The notes: generated from the letters alone by a model not told the origin. A DNA stretch of 51,360 nt from Parvibacillus sp035426385 (GCA_035426385.1 DAOLZQ010000015.1:1-51360); one strand, 5' to 3'. Counted from the stretch's first letter, positions 8,799-17,417 are shown. Translations and numbers: made by a program.

Positions 8799-9833
8799 TT
8801 AATTTATAACTGCATACAGCATAGCTTCAGCGGCTTTATTCTTTAGCTGAAAGGTTCCAACTCTCTCACATTGAAAGGACAATTTCACCTTTTCGTAGCA
8901 TTTCTCAGATATAAGAATCTGACTACCTATTGCTGTCGACTGAATGCGCTGTGCTGTATTCACTGTGTCTCCGATCACAGTATAGTCAAGCCTGCGGATA
9001 GTAGACGATCCAATATTCCCCGAAACCATTTCACCACAATTTATACCGATTGATACATGCGGTTTGAATTCATGTTCTTCCGGTAAAGCATCAATGGCAC
9101 TCCTCATGGCCAAGCTAGCATCTATAGCCCGATCACTATGAAATGGCCCTTTGAAGACAGCCATAATACAATCCCCGATAAATTTATCTATAATGCCATC
9201 CTGCGCAATTATTTCCTTCGCCATGAGGTCGAAATACTTATTTAGTAATTTTACTACTGTGTCCGGATGTTCCCTTTCACTAATAGAGGTAAAGCCACAG
9301 ATATCAATGAAAACTACAGTAGCATCTATAGTTTCATTATCAGTAAGAGAATTTTCATATTCCTTTGAGCCCATGAAATTCAATACATTTTCATCTACAT
9401 ACATACGTAAGATATTGTTCTCTTTAATCGCCTTCAGTGTTTCCTGAACCTGCTTTACCTGCTTGATCGTCTTCTCCATAGTAAGCTCTAGATCAATAAA
9501 ATTAACAGGTTTCGTGATAAAATCAAATGCGCCCCGGTTCATCGCTGTCCGAATATTGTCCATATCACCATAAGCGGAGACCATGACTGCCTTTACAAGA
9601 GGATTTGATTCTCCCATCTTTGTCAATAGGGTTAATCCATCCATCTCAGGCATATTGATATCGCTTAGTAAAATCTCTATATCCGGATGTTCACCCAACT
9701 TTACTAGAGCCTCCTTTCCATTATGAGCGAAAATAAATTCATAATATTGATCCCTTATCTTCTGTCGAAACTTCTGACGAATCAATACTTCCAGATCAAT
9801 CTCATCATCCGCTACCAATATTTTGGTTTTCAT
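8799..9833 (-). CDS. Response regulator with adenylate cyclase output domain
   Basis: The 344-residue protein has a receiver domain (about 3-120), a coiled linker (about 120-150) and a class III nucleotide cyclase domain (about 168-335). The receiver has the acidic pair Asp9/Asp10, phospho-acceptor Asp58 (LLSDINMP) and Lys108 (FITKPV). The cyclase has both metal Asp residues (Asp177 in FIDICGF, Asp221 in FIGDCIM). It also has Lys217 and Asp283, the pair that selects ATP, and Asn292/Arg296 (VNTAQR) for the transition state, so it should make cAMP. It is the last gene of the operon and overlaps the preceding receiver by 4 bases (ATGA), pointing to translational coupling. Phosphorylation by the two upstream kinases is inferred. 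Confidence 0.93.
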   Translation of the reverse strand: MKTKILVADDEIDLEVLIRQKFRQKIRDQYYEFIFAHNGKEALVKLGEHPDIEILLSDINMPEMDGLTLLTKMGESNPLVKAVMVSAYGDMDNIRTAMNRGAFDFITKPVNFIDLELTMEKTIKQVKQVQETLKAIKENNILRMYVDENVLNFMGSKEYENSLTDNETIDATVVFIDICGFTSISEREHPDTVVKLLNKYFDLMAKEIIAQDGIIDKFIGDCIMAVFKGPFHSDRAIDASLAMRSAIDALPEEHEFKPHVSIGINCGEMVSGNIGSSTIRRLDYTVIGDTVNTAQRIQSTAIGSQILISEKCYEKVKLSFQCERVGTFQLKNKAAEAMLYAVIN

Positions 9834-10204
9834 GCTTTGTGTTTTAATTTTGCTTTTAACGCCGGGAAATCAACTGGCTTGGTTATAAAATCATCTGCTC
9901 CAAGTCTCATAGCTTCATTGTAATTATCATCATCACCATAGGCAGTAATCATCATTACAATGGGAGGTGGCTTCTCATAATTTTCTTTAATCAGTCTCAA
10001 TAAATCGAGGCCACTCATACCAGGCATATTAATATCAGAAAGTATCAGCACAGCTTCATGCTTATGATCTTTCATAAATTCCAATGCTTCCTCTCCCGAA
10101 AAAGCAAAGGCAAACTCACATTCCTTTTCCCTGATTTCCTTTCTAAATCTTTGTTCAAAAAGGCTTTGCACATCTGACTCATCATCAACAACTAGGATTT
10201 TCAT
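9830..10204 (-). CDS. Stand-alone response regulator receiver (CheY-like)
   Basis: The 124-residue protein is a single receiver domain with the acidic pair Asp7/Asp8, phospho-acceptor Asp57 (LILSDINMPGMSG), Thr-Ala switch region (MITAYGD) and conserved Lys109 (FITKPVDF). There is no output domain. It is closely related to the receiver half of the next gene, with which it overlaps by 4 bases, and it lies 14 bases after a histidine kinase gene. It could relay phosphate between the kinases and the cyclase receiver, or act as a phosphate sink. No DNA-binding partner is encoded in the operon. Confidence 0.92.
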   Translation of the reverse strand: MKILVVDDESDVQSLFEQRFRKEIREKECEFAFAFSGEEALEFMKDHKHEAVLILSDINMPGMSGLDLLRLIKENYEKPPPIVMMITAYGDDDNYNEAMRLGADDFITKPVDFPALKAKLKHKA

Positions 10205-10218
10205 ATTGATTTAATTTT

Positions 10219-11565
10219 TTATGTTGGTAAAATTACCTTAAATGTAGTGCCCTTTCCTTCTATTGATTCTAGTAATAACTGACCTCCATGGCCTTTCACT
10301 ACGATGTCATAACTCAAGCTTAACCCCAATCCGGTGCCTTGTCCGGTAGGCTTAGTTGTGAAAAATGGTTGAAATATCTTATCTTTAATCGCCTGTGGTA
10401 CACCGTTACCATTATCTGTAATGACTACTTCCACGCTTCCATCCAATCGTCTAGTAGAAATAGAGACACTGGGCTCATAACCCACCAATCCTAACTTTGC
10501 TTTCTCCTGAACTGCATAAAATGCATTGGTCAATAGATTCAAAATTACCCGCCCTATATCTTGAGGGACAATGTTGATCGATCCTATTGAACTATCAAAA
10601 TTTGTCTCAATTTTGGAATTAAATGATTTGTCCTTTGCTCGCAAGCCGTGGAAAGAAAGTCGTACGTACTCGTCGCACAGATCATTAATATTAGTGGGCT
10701 CTTTGATCCCGCTACTGCTTCGGCTGTGTTGAAGCATTCCCTTTACAATGGCGTCTGCTCTCTTACCATGGTGGGTTATTTTCTCTTCATTCGCCAGAAT
10801 ATCGTCAGATAAGGAATTGACCTCTGCCATATTACCCTTCCCAATTTCTTCCTTAAGTTGGACGATTAACTCTCTGTTTACTTCACTAAAATTATTGACA
10901 AAATTGAGTGGGTTTTGGATTTCATGGGCTATTCCGGCTGTTAATTCTCCTAGTGAAGCCATCTTTTCTGATTGTATAAGCTGGGTCTGTGTAGTCTTCA
11001 ATTCAGCAATTATATGCAACAACTCCTCTTTTTGTCCCAGTATTTCAGCGGTCCGAGCTGCAACCTGTTGTTCTAATTGATCATTTAGAGCTTGAGTCAA
11101 CAAAGCTTCATTTTCTTTTTCAATTGCCTTAACCTTTTCTCTTTCCAGCGCTTTTCGTTGCTTGTTATTTATAATAAAAAGTGCAACAAACCAAAGCACA
11201 GAAAATGATTTGGCCGCATCAAAGTAACTATTCCAATTTTGATAGAAGGCCGGAAAACATAAATTTACCAGATCATCCAAGAGATTGATTGCAACTAAAG
11301 GTATAATGGCGTATACTATTGATTTAAAAGGTTGAAATAGTTTAATTGTCAGCATGAAATAAATGAACAGGATAAAAACAATGTGAGAAATCCAGCCAAT
11401 AATCAATCTAGAGGGACTAATTAATACTTCAATTAAAAGGAGAAAAGTTAGCGCATAGATACCAATTAATAAATATTTGTTCCATTCAGGTAATAGTGCC
11501 TTGGTAGCTACGCGTCTTCGAAAGTAACTAAGTAAAAAAATTAATATTAAAAATTCTCCGTGCAT
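10219..11565 (-). CDS. Membrane sensor histidine kinase (second kinase of the operon)
   Basis: The 448-residue protein has four or five hydrophobic segments in residues about 5-132, a coiled coil (about 135-205), a HisKA-type dimerisation helix with His214 (GIAHEIQNPLNFVNNF) and an HATPase_c domain. The ATP-binding boxes are complete: N box LLTNAFYAV, G1 ITDNGNGVP, F box FFTTKPTGQGTGLGLSL. No recognised ligand-binding sensor domain is present, so the signal would be sensed in or at the membrane. It shares its whole C-terminal core with the kinase encoded upstream at 11860-13236 but has an unrelated membrane part. The receiver gene follows after 14 bases. Confidence 0.93.
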   Translation of the reverse strand: MHGEFLILIFLLSYFRRRVATKALLPEWNKYLLIGIYALTFLLLIEVLISPSRLIIGWISHIVFILFIYFMLTIKLFQPFKSIVYAIIPLVAINLLDDLVNLCFPAFYQNWNSYFDAAKSFSVLWFVALFIINNKQRKALEREKVKAIEKENEALLTQALNDQLEQQVAARTAEILGQKEELLHIIAELKTTQTQLIQSEKMASLGELTAGIAHEIQNPLNFVNNFSEVNRELIVQLKEEIGKGNMAEVNSLSDDILANEEKITHHGKRADAIVKGMLQHSRSSSGIKEPTNINDLCDEYVRLSFHGLRAKDKSFNSKIETNFDSSIGSINIVPQDIGRVILNLLTNAFYAVQEKAKLGLVGYEPSVSISTRRLDGSVEVVITDNGNGVPQAIKDKIFQPFFTTKPTGQGTGLGLSLSYDIVVKGHGGQLLLESIEGKGTTFKVILPT

Positions 11566-11670
11566 AAATAAGTTAAATTAGTTTTTAAATTTATTGTCAA
11601 GCTCCAATCTTTTATTTCCCATTATTAAACATTCATAAACTTCTATAACAGCAGCAGCAAAAAGGAAGAT

Positions 11671-11853
11671 TTAAGAAAAATCCTCTACCAGGCTAATAGT
11701 AATAAATGACTTAAATATTCCGACCTTGCTATATCGAGCATTACATTTTCCATCCTCATCCATTATACTCTCTTCTTTGACCCATATTAATAATTGGTAG
11801 CCTTTAATAGTATATGCCACAATATACACTAACTTATGTTTCTCAATAATCAT
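11671..11853 (-). CDS. Hypothetical 60-residue protein between two kinase genes
   Basis: The frame starts 6 bases after the stop of the upstream kinase and ends 105 bases before the next kinase. The product (MIIEKHKLVYIVAYTIKGYQ... ending SLVEDFS) has no signal peptide and no motif I recognise. Its position in an otherwise tightly packed operon favours a translated gene. Its shortness and the following empty 105 bases leave open that it is a remnant of a longer gene. Confidence 0.35.
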   Translation of the reverse strand: MIIEKHKLVYIVAYTIKGYQLLIWVKEESIMDEDGKCNARYSKVGIFKSFITISLVEDFS

Positions 11854-11859
11854 ACAATA

Positions 11860-13236
11860 CTAATGTACCGGTAAATTTATTATAAAGGTAGTGCCTTCAG
11901 ATTGACTTGTGCTTACCTTCAATTCGCCTCCATGAGACTTGATAATATCATAACTCAAGCTCAAACCCAATCCAGTGCCTTGTCCTGTCGGTTTAGTAGT
12001 AAAGAAAGGTTCAAAAATCTTGTCAATAACCTTCTGCGGAATTCCATTGCCATTATCTCCTACACGGATTTCAATCTGATCCTCTTTCCATTTAGTATTG
12101 ATACAAACCGTGGGTTCGTAACTTCTATCGCTCATTTTCCTTTTTTCGTCAACTGCATAAAACGCATTGGTCAGCAAATTTAAAATCACTCTTCCCATAT
12201 CTTGAGGTACAACATTAATAATCCCTATTGAACTGTCAAAATCTGTCACAATCTTAGCATTGAAGGACTTATCCTTGGCGCGCAAGCCATGATAACATAA
12301 TCGAGTATATTCATCAGCGAGGGCATTAATATCAGTGGGCTCTTTAATTCCCGAACTCGTCCTGGAATGCATCAACATACCTTTCACAATAGAATCAGCT
12401 CGCTTGCCATGGTGATTGATCTTATCCAGATTATCAACCATGTTTTTTAGAATCAACTGAACCTCTTCCGCGTTGCCATTCTTTAATTCCGTGTTCAGAT
12501 CATGGATTAATTCAATATTTAACTCACTAAAATTATTGACAAAGTTTAAAGGATTTTGAATTTCATGTGCAATACCTGCCGTTAATTGGGCAAGTGAAAT
12601 TAATTTCTCTTGTTGAACCAGTTGTTCCTGAGCCGCAATTAAATTTTTGTGTTGTGTTGCAATATCTTTAAAGGCTTTATTTTTACCATTTTCATATACC
12701 AATAAAATAAAGTAAATGGCCAAGTTAGTGGCAATAACAGAATAGAAGAAAAGTTCAGTTTGCCTAATAAAAGGATAAGAAATAGCAGGCGATCCAATCT
12801 TTAATTCAACAATATAGATCATGGTTATAGTCAGACAGGAAAAAACAATCCAAAATAAAGCTTCTCCCTTTCCCATGATCAGCATTGCAATAGCGGGCAA
12901 GAGAAAAAATGCCGCAGTAGCAGGTGAAATAACGCCTCCCTGAAGCCAGGCCTGAGCTACGAAAGTAACTTCAAATTGCAACAAGAAAATATTTCCAGCT
13001 ATACTCTTCGATAAGCCCCTTTTATAGAAAAATAGGATTAGAATGCTAAATGCGGCATTAAACATAAGCATGTAGGCGATAGGATAGAGCTTAATGTCGC
13101 ATGCTGTCACTATACCCAGCAAATTAAAGAGTGCTGAAATCAGTATTACAGAAATAAAGATCATTTCATTTCTGATGTTTATTTTATCCGCAATTTTATT
13201 TGCAGGGATAAAATATTGAATCAATTTACTGAACAT
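11860..13236 (-). CDS. Membrane sensor histidine kinase (first kinase of the operon)
   Basis: The 458-residue protein has about six membrane segments in residues 25-182, a short coiled coil (about 185-212), phospho-acceptor His224 in GIAHEIQNPLNFVNNF and a complete HATPase_c domain (LLTNAFYAV, VGDNGNGIP, FFTTKPTGQGTGLGLSL). From the HisKA helix onward it is very similar to the kinase at 10219-11565, whereas the membrane domains do not resemble each other. The two are probably a duplicated kinase core with exchanged sensor parts, feeding the same receivers. It begins 15 bases after the terpene-cyclase-like gene. Confidence 0.93.
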   Translation of the reverse strand: MFSKLIQYFIPANKIADKINIRNEMIFISVILISALFNLLGIVTACDIKLYPIAYMLMFNAAFSILILFFYKRGLSKSIAGNIFLLQFEVTFVAQAWLQGGVISPATAAFFLLPAIAMLIMGKGEALFWIVFSCLTITMIYIVELKIGSPAISYPFIRQTELFFYSVIATNLAIYFILLVYENGKNKAFKDIATQHKNLIAAQEQLVQQEKLISLAQLTAGIAHEIQNPLNFVNNFSELNIELIHDLNTELKNGNAEEVQLILKNMVDNLDKINHHGKRADSIVKGMLMHSRTSSGIKEPTDINALADEYTRLCYHGLRAKDKSFNAKIVTDFDSSIGIINVVPQDMGRVILNLLTNAFYAVDEKRKMSDRSYEPTVCINTKWKEDQIEIRVGDNGNGIPQKVIDKIFEPFFTTKPTGQGTGLGLSLSYDIIKSHGGELKVSTSQSEGTTFIINLPVH

Positions 13237-13251
13237 AATTAATTATTGAAT

Positions 13252-13908
13252 TTATATCAATCTACCATGCCGCTTCCACAAAATATAAATAAAGCTCAGA
13301 TCCAAAAATAAGCATGATATGCCTAACAATTGAATAAAATGGCTCTCAGGATAAAAGATAAACATTGAAACTGATATCAACCCTGTTCCTAGCATTCTTG
13401 CCCAGGCCAACAACATAGAGAATCTACTTGTATCTCGCGTTTGCATCAGCATAAAGACACATTGCAGCGATAAGATTACATTGATAATATATCCCGAGTT
13501 GGCTCCTATGCTAGTATCATAAGATTCAGCCATATAAAAATAGGAAAAACATATCCAGAATAAAAAGTTTATGAGCGAAAAGAGGATAAAATGCTTTTTA
13601 GCTTCACGGTTCATCGGTTGTTTGGTCCCATAGCGGAGTATTGAATAAAAAATAAAGCAATCTAAGAGAAAAGCTGCCTGGTAACTAAGTGAGTACAATA
13701 ATCCGGTATTAGGATGATATATAAAGCTCCATACAAATTCCCACCCAATATTTGCGCCAGCCACATAGGCAGGCATTTCTACAAACTTTTTAATCCTTAT
13801 CTCTCGTACTAGTATAGCATAAGCCAATACCCAAAACAAGCATCCTATTCCATTAAATATTAATCCGATGGTAGGATAATCCTCAAAATTAATCAATACC
13901 TGATGCAT
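13252..13908 (-). CDS. Seven-segment membrane protein resembling transmembrane terpene cyclases (PaxB/Pyr4 type)
   Basis: The 218-residue protein has about seven hydrophobic segments and no signal peptide. Residues 52-58 read ANIGWEF, matching the NxxWE motif of fungal PaxB/Pyr4-type cyclases, whose Glu is catalytic; here it is Glu57. A conserved Asp occurs in the last segment (Asp203, LFLDLSFIYILW), where Pyr4 has its second catalytic acid. An LLDCFIFYS segment after the NxxWE helix also fits. In those enzymes the protein protonates an epoxide or olefin of an isoprenoid chain and cyclises it in the membrane. The gene sits 9 bases after an MpaB-family oxygenase gene, which supports an isoprenoid role. 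The match is from motif memory; a novel 7TM sensor is the main alternative. Confidence 0.55.
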   Translation of the reverse strand: MHQVLINFEDYPTIGLIFNGIGCLFWVLAYAILVREIRIKKFVEMPAYVAGANIGWEFVWSFIYHPNTGLLYSLSYQAAFLLDCFIFYSILRYGTKQPMNREAKKHFILFSLINFLFWICFSYFYMAESYDTSIGANSGYIINVILSLQCVFMLMQTRDTSRFSMLLAWARMLGTGLISVSMFIFYPESHFIQLLGISCLFLDLSFIYILWKRHGRLI

Positions 13909-13917
13909 ACTATCGCT

Positions 13918-15186
13918 CTATTTAGTTCTCTTGAAGTTCCAATCTTGGGTGAGAGACTTGGGGAGATAGAAGTTAATAATGTTGGCTTTTGTCATTTTCT
14001 TTATCACAACATTAATTCCCAATCTGCTTACAACTTGTATCAGCATAGCAAATATCAAACTGCGATCAAGTAGTTCCATAATTTTGGTTATGCGCCGATA
14101 TTTAGCAGCGAGCTTATCTATCTTAGCCTGGTCGACCTGTGGAATATCTAACATGTCAGATAGCTTATGGCCCATCATAAAGCGAAAGGTCGAAATATTA
14201 TTTACCGGATCTGACATTTTATTTGTCGTATTTTGATAATCAAGGAGCGCTTTCATCAATTCGGTTCCTTGTAAACTTTTCTCCATCTGATGCTCTAAAA
14301 TTCGGTTACCCAGTTTGACAGCATCCGCCGAGTTTTTGGGAATCAAATCATCGTCAAGTCCGACAAGATGTCCTATCACCCGCCAGCAATGCATGTAGGC
14401 TTCCTTTTCATATGGCTCCAACTCAATACCTAAGACACTTAGCCCCTCAAAGATCAGAGAAGAAAAAGACATGAGCGTTCCTGCCATATCTTCCTGGTTG
14501 ATAGGCATCTCAAACTTCTCAGTATCCCAATTATTCTTATGAATATAATAGCGAATTACAGCGTGTATTAACCTCAATTTTTGAGCTGCCTCTACTCCTC
14601 TCCCATCAGAGCTCAGTCCACCTGGTTCCATAGTGAACAAGACAAACTGTGCGGTTTCGGCGATCCTGCGTGAAAAAGTATTGGTAGAACCTTTCTTTTC
14701 ATTTAACCTTGCGGTCATATGTAGTACTTCTGCTCCCTTTGCACATGCATAGCATTCGGGTAGTGACTTATATGACAATAGGAGGCTGATCCAAATACCG
14801 TGGCGAATGTAAATTTGTTGTCCTAGATCTATTAAATCTTTATCTGCCCACTCCGGCAATTTTTCCGTATCATCAAAATAATTCTTTATTTCCGCCGGTA
14901 CATCTTCTGATAAATGATATTTATTTTTAGTTATCACATTAAAGAGATGATTGACTTTATCTGATTCACCTGAGGCCATGATGTCTTTCACCAGACGATC
15001 AGCTACCGGATCAGCCATCATTCGCTTTGTCTGCAGAAAGTCATCAGACCACTCTTGGGCTTCATTTTGGTCTATAGAAGAAATTTTCCTAATAACCCTG
15101 ACTTTCAATATCTTATATCTTATAATAAAGATAATTGAAATGATAAAGAATAGACCCAGTACACCAAAAAGTACAATTTTGAACAT
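13918..15186 (-). CDS. MpaB / rubber-oxygenase family (DUF2236) haem oxygenase, membrane-anchored
   Basis: The 422-residue protein begins with one membrane anchor (about 3-22) and then a helical DUF2236 domain (about 105-360). Family hallmarks are RLIHAVIRYY (about 205-214), where His208 corresponds to the proximal haem ligand of latex-clearing protein. Also present are PINQEDMAGTLMSFS (about 228-242) and CWRVIGHLVGLDDDLIP (about 267-283). Characterised relatives cleave isoprenoid double bonds: Lcp cuts rubber and the fungal MpaB' removes part of a farnesyl chain. It is the first gene of the operon, and the membrane cyclase-like gene follows after 9 bases. Substrate is unknown; haem binding and isoprenoid specificity are inferred from the family. 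Confidence 0.85.
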   Translation of the reverse strand: MFKIVLFGVLGLFFIISIIFIIRYKILKVRVIRKISSIDQNEAQEWSDDFLQTKRMMADPVADRLVKDIMASGESDKVNHLFNVITKNKYHLSEDVPAEIKNYFDDTEKLPEWADKDLIDLGQQIYIRHGIWISLLLSYKSLPECYACAKGAEVLHMTARLNEKKGSTNTFSRRIAETAQFVLFTMEPGGLSSDGRGVEAAQKLRLIHAVIRYYIHKNNWDTEKFEMPINQEDMAGTLMSFSSLIFEGLSVLGIELEPYEKEAYMHCWRVIGHLVGLDDDLIPKNSADAVKLGNRILEHQMEKSLQGTELMKALLDYQNTTNKMSDPVNNISTFRFMMGHKLSDMLDIPQVDQAKIDKLAAKYRRITKIMELLDRSLIFAMLIQVVSRLGINVVIKKMTKANIINFYLPKSLTQDWNFKRTK

Positions 15187-15452
15187 AGGGTAGCTTTGAA
15201 TAAATGAAGAAATACTTGAAGATTAACATATAAAAATACAGATTAGTGGGAAGAAATTGATAAATAATCTCAAGATGTACTCTTTCTTCTTATCAAGTTT
15301 TTTCTATGCTCTGCCGGACTTATAGATTTAAGCCCATCGATATTTAGGCAATTTGATGTACTCACTGAGTCCAAAATGGGACTGAAATCTTCGGATAAAA
15401 TTCCAAAACAAGAGCTGAATAGGGTATATCAACTAACTTCTCCGTTGATATT

Positions 15453-16172
15453 CTATTGCTCAAGTTCGTACGGCTTAATAAATTTCAAAATTTCCGGCTT
15501 GAACTTGACGGCTTGTGAAAGTATAGAATCTCCTAGGATGTTGTGGATCCCATCTATCGATGATTGCATTATTCCAAAACCTTCGACGTCAAAATTTTTG
15601 TTGACTGTGGGCTTGAAGTATTTGACCAGGTTTTTGCCAGTGATTCCATAGGTCTGGATGCTATATATTACCTGAGTTCTATTGCTGTGTAGTTGAGCTG
15701 AAGCAGCTACACTGGGAATATTATTTATATTGATTCCTCTTTCTATCTTCTTAAATAAGTAGTGGATTGAATAGCCACATCCATACACGATGCTATCATT
15801 ATCATTATTTACTACTTTGGTCTCCACATAATATAAATTCAGGCTTGATTCATCTTTTCCCAGTTTCAAGCCACCAAAGCCTGGCAGTGAGATACCACCC
15901 GCATCTTTTCCATTAAAGATTCTGACCACTGTTCTCATTTTATCCAGGTCCTCCCGATTTTGAGGTATCAGATTGGACATACTCAATGGAGAGATCATAC
16001 TATCTGTCATACCAGGATAGCTTTTCAGAATTTCTGCATTCAGAGACTTAGATAATTCAAGGAGGTCCAAGTTGGTGCCTGCTTCACTATCGTTTTGAAC
16101 CGTATTACAACTTGAGCCAATAATGATAGCCAAAATAATTAAAGTAGGCAGTATTTTGTTTGTCATTTTCAT
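15453..16172 (-). CDS. Hypothetical lipoprotein, 239 residues
   Basis: The N-terminus (MKMTNKILPTLIILAIIIGSSCNT) is a lipoprotein signal peptide with the lipobox Cys at about residue 23. The remaining part is a single soluble domain with no motif I recognise; it has alternating hydrophobic strands and a region VNNDNDSIVYGCGYSIHYLFKK. A periplasmic, membrane-attached protein is the only supported statement. It is transcribed alone, with 266 bases separating it from the oxygenase operon and more than 300 from the next gene. Confidence 0.65.
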   Translation of the reverse strand: MKMTNKILPTLIILAIIIGSSCNTVQNDSEAGTNLDLLELSKSLNAEILKSYPGMTDSMISPLSMSNLIPQNREDLDKMRTVVRIFNGKDAGGISLPGFGGLKLGKDESSLNLYYVETKVVNNDNDSIVYGCGYSIHYLFKKIERGININNIPSVAASAQLHSNRTQVIYSIQTYGITGKNLVKYFKPTVNKNFDVEGFGIMQSSIDGIHNILGDSILSQAVKFKPEILKFIKPYELEQ

Positions 16173-16483
16173 TTATAAATATTTAGAGTGAGCGTACTAA
16201 ATGAGTGGGCTATATCCTGATTTCTCAGTGCTAATGTCCCATAAATTGACTGCACGGAGAGTAATATTTCCACTATCGTATAAATATAGTTATTTCATGC
16301 AAATTAAAAGGGGTTTTTTCCACTGTCATTCTTGCGATCTGAACTTAAAATTGATGATTTATGATTGAAGTTCGTATATCACTTTCAAGCTATATAGCTT
16401 TACACCCAAGAATATAGGAATATGTATAGCAAAATGACTATATACTGCACAGGCGCCTGTATGACTCATTATTTTATTTCTGA
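16173..16483. other. Gene-free stretch, AT-rich
   Basis: No coding frame with support is seen here. It contains a perfect 12-bp palindrome, ACAGGCGCCTGT (16449-16460), just beyond the end of the broken membrane-protein gene, and presumably the promoter of the lipoprotein gene at 16172. Nothing else stands out. Confidence 0.4.
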
Positions 16484-16975
16484 TTATTTTCCTGGATTGG
16501 AGAATTGGGAAGTGCTGGGTTTGGTGAGGCCCATCAGAAGGAAGATGGACATAGATAAGATAATAAACAAGCGAAATAGGCTTAGTTTTATCCACATGCT
16601 ACTCTGGTATTGAAGGCTGGTGTCTATAGTGTCGCTATACTGTGTACTTATGAGCTTTATTAATTCAGGTACAAAATAAGTGAAAGTAGAAATCAGGAGT
16701 ACTGCATATACTACTAGTGGAATCAGAAGATGTAATCTTCAAGCTGAGGTCCAATTCAATTTCAGAGCGATGAGGAAAAGTACTAAGGTAATGGTATGAA
16801 TAAATGTCCAGAAAGTATCTGAGTTCAATTGGAAATTACCCAGAAACATCTTCAGCGAGCGAGGAGGCTCCGAAAAGGCATGAGGCCAGATAGCAGTATG
16901 TTCATAAATGCCGGCGCCCAATATTACTGTGAAGCAAAGACACACTATGACATAGACGAGGTTTTGGTAAGTCAT
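16484..16975 (-). pseudogene. Membrane protein (DUF1772-like) interrupted by an in-frame TGA
   Basis: From ATG at 16975 the frame runs 78 codons to TGA at 16739-16741, then stays open in the same frame for 84 more codons to TAA at 16484-16486. Part one begins MTYQNLVYVIVCLCFTVILG and ends TLVLFLIALKLNWTSA. Part two continues RLHLLIPLVVYAVLLISTFT, then YFVPELIKLIS and a last membrane segment. Together they form a 4-segment membrane protein of about 163 residues with the layout of DUF1772/anthrone-oxygenase-like proteins. One base change (for example AGA or CGA to TGA) would explain it. A sequencing error or stop read-through cannot be excluded. The AraC fragment upstream is also broken. Confidence 0.7.
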
Positions 16976-17083
16976 GAGATGAAATTTTTATTAGTTAGAC
17001 AATATTAATCCTTCAGAAGTATTGTTGCACTCTTTCTGAATTATTCACCAAGAATAAAGAGCTGAAAAGGCTTGGAATTGTAT

Positions 17084-17380
17084 TTAACGGACATTTTCAA
17101 AAATGTGACCAGCCCAAGTGCTTTTATTGCTCCTGTATTCATTCGGTTTTATTTGGGCAAAAGATTTAAATGTCTTAATAAAATGGGACTGATCTGAAAA
17201 TCCACTGTCATAGGCAATTTCTGTTAGTGACAGACAGGAATGATGAATGAGGTGAATGGTGTGCAAATATTTTTTATAGCGTATGATCTGTTCTGCGTTC
17301 ATTCCGGTCAATTCCTTAAATTTCCTGGAGAGGTGCCGGGGCGAATAGCAAAGTGATTTTGAAGATTTTCCTATCGACAA
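17084..17380 (-). pseudogene. AraC-family regulator, C-terminal fragment
   Basis: The frame encodes only the double helix-turn-helix of an AraC/XylS protein: LCYSPRHLSRKFKELTGMNAEQIIRYKKY (first helix pair, about 10-38) and LSLTEIAYDSGFSDQSHFIKTFKSFAQIKPNEYR (about 51-84). Whole AraC proteins are about 250-300 residues; here a TGA lies two codons before the first possible start (TTG at 17380) and no ATG is available. The effector-binding half is therefore missing. The segment may still be translated as a bare DNA-binding domain, but truncation is more likely. It lies upstream of the broken DUF1772-like gene, which it may once have regulated. Confidence 0.75.
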
Positions 17381-17417
17381 GTCTCAGAACTTGGGACAAA
17401 AGGCTTACCTTTATATC

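Noticed and set aside
15376..15651. 91-codon plus-strand frame at the end of the lipoprotein gene
   Set aside because: It is antisense to the well-supported lipoprotein; no signal, motif or promoter supports it.
16359..16613. Open frames of 63 to 78 codons on both strands at the end of the broken membrane gene
   Set aside because: They overlap the conserved second half of the DUF1772-like gene in other frames and have no family pattern of their own.
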